From assembly GCA_937996825.1 (NCBI GenBank), contig CALKUJ010000029.1:1-6052 (forward strand): 6,052 bases of DNA, in the 5' to 3' direction. This DNA comes from an uncultured Polynucleobacter sp. (GTDB taxonomy: Bacteria; Pseudomonadota; Gammaproteobacteria; Burkholderiales; Burkholderiaceae). Position 1 is the stretch's first letter, and each line of letters begins with the position of its first letter. Under the pieces are notes generated by a model that worked only from the letters and a program-made list of their open reading frames with translations, was not told where the DNA came from and searched no databases. A program made the translations under genes and the position numbers. Shown piece after piece: positions 5,545-6,052 of this stretch.

Positions 5545-6021
5545 TTGAAAAAACTCTTAGGGTTAGCGCTGTTTTTATGCGGTTTTGCTTTGATAGCTTC
5601 AGCCAATCAATCAACGGGGGCAGCTCGCTTAGGCGATAGCCTTGTCCTTGAGCTCAAGGATCAGCACGATCAAACTGTTGCTATCAACGAGCAAACCAAC
5701 TTGATTCTATTTGCTGCTGGTAAATCAACCAGTGCACTCATGAGTAAAACCTTGGAAGACTTGCCGCCAAGTACTCTGAAAGATAAAAAAGCCATTTACG
5801 TTGCCGATATCAGTGGCATGCCAGGCTTCATCACGAAAATGGTCGCCATTCCAAAGATGCAAAAGAGGCCCTATACGATTGCCATCTTAAGAGACGAGGC
5901 GCAATCAAAAAGATTCCCCCAAAAAGATGATGCCATCACCATCATCAAACTCAAGGCCGGGAAAGTGACCGAGATTAATTTTGTGACCAAGCAAGAAGAA
6001 ATCACCAAAGCCTTGCAGTAA
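5545..6021 (+). CDS. Small secreted protein, thioredoxin-like fold suspected
   Basis: The protein has 158 residues and is transcribed away from the operon. Residues 1-20 are a signal peptide (MKKLL, hydrophobic core, cleavage after ASA at 18-20), so it is periplasmic or secreted. The mature part has the alternating strand/helix pattern of thioredoxin-fold proteins: LVLELKDQHDQTVAI (33-47), TNLILFAA (51-58), KAIYVADISGMPGFI (82-96), RPYTIAILRDE (108-118), and DAITIIKLKAGKVTEINFV (129-147). It lacks a CxxC motif, so thiol oxidoreductase activity is unlikely. I recall similar proteins in Proteobacteria annotated as hypothetical or, wrongly, as 'FAD/FMN-containing dehydrogenase'; nothing here binds flavin. 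The start is TTG with AGGTG five bases upstream. A functional link to the operon is not evident beyond the shared 139-bp control region. Confidence 0.8.
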   Translation: MKKLLGLALFLCGFALIASANQSTGAARLGDSLVLELKDQHDQTVAINEQTNLILFAAGKSTSALMSKTLEDLPPSTLKDKKAIYVADISGMPGFITKMVAIPKMQKRPYTIAILRDEAQSKRFPQKDDAITIIKLKAGKVTEINFVTKQEEITKALQ

Positions 6022-6052
6022 AACCTCCAGAAGTTGAAATCAATCTCAGCGT

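Noticed and set aside
6022..6052. Possible terminator or next gene after the secreted protein gene
   Set aside because: Only 31 bases remain, with no stem plus T-tract and no open frame that could be judged.

Overview
The window is bacterial and sits at the raw end of a draft assembly. Bases 1-49 are not genomic: they are Illumina P5/TruSeq adapter with an i5 index, so genomic sequence begins at base 50 and the first gene is cut off there. Moderate base composition, 2CSK_N-type kinase/OmpR-type regulator signatures and the protein families present suggest a betaproteobacterium, perhaps a Polynucleobacter-like Burkholderiales. That placement is an impression from recognition, not a computed result.

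From 5405 down to 50, seven genes lie head to tail on the minus strand with gaps of 65 bp or less or with short overlaps, so they probably form one operon. In transcription order they are: a 'thermostable hemolysin' family protein (4776-5405), an AMP-forming acyl-CoA synthetase-like ligase (3296-4792), a heme-oxygenase-fold diiron oxidase-like protein (2615-3280), a short-chain dehydrogenase/reductase (1818-2615), an exported TPR protein (1154-1804), an OmpR-family response regulator of QseB/PmrA type (420-1088), and the N-terminal part of its sensor kinase (50-423, truncated by the contig end). The first four look like a small biosynthetic set: carboxylic acid activation, a GNAT/LuxI-like acyltransferase candidate, an O2-dependent oxidation and a reduction. 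The product cannot be told from sequence. The last three look like an envelope sensing and regulation module.

The 139-bp gap at 5406-5544 separates this operon from a divergent plus-strand gene (5545-6021) for a small secreted thioredoxin-fold-like protein with a TTG start. The gap holds two striking signals. One is a direct repeat CTTAAT-N5-CTTAAT on the operon's coding strand, which matches the known PmrA/QseB box layout. The other is a perfect 16-bp palindrome that contains TTGAT-N4-ATCAA, the FNR/ANR consensus. The most interesting hypothesis is that the two-component system at the end of the operon controls a metabolite made by the enzymes at its start, through the CTTAAT box at its head.

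No tRNA, rRNA, CRISPR array, insertion sequence or clear intrinsic terminator was found. Bases 6022-6052 carry nothing recognisable.
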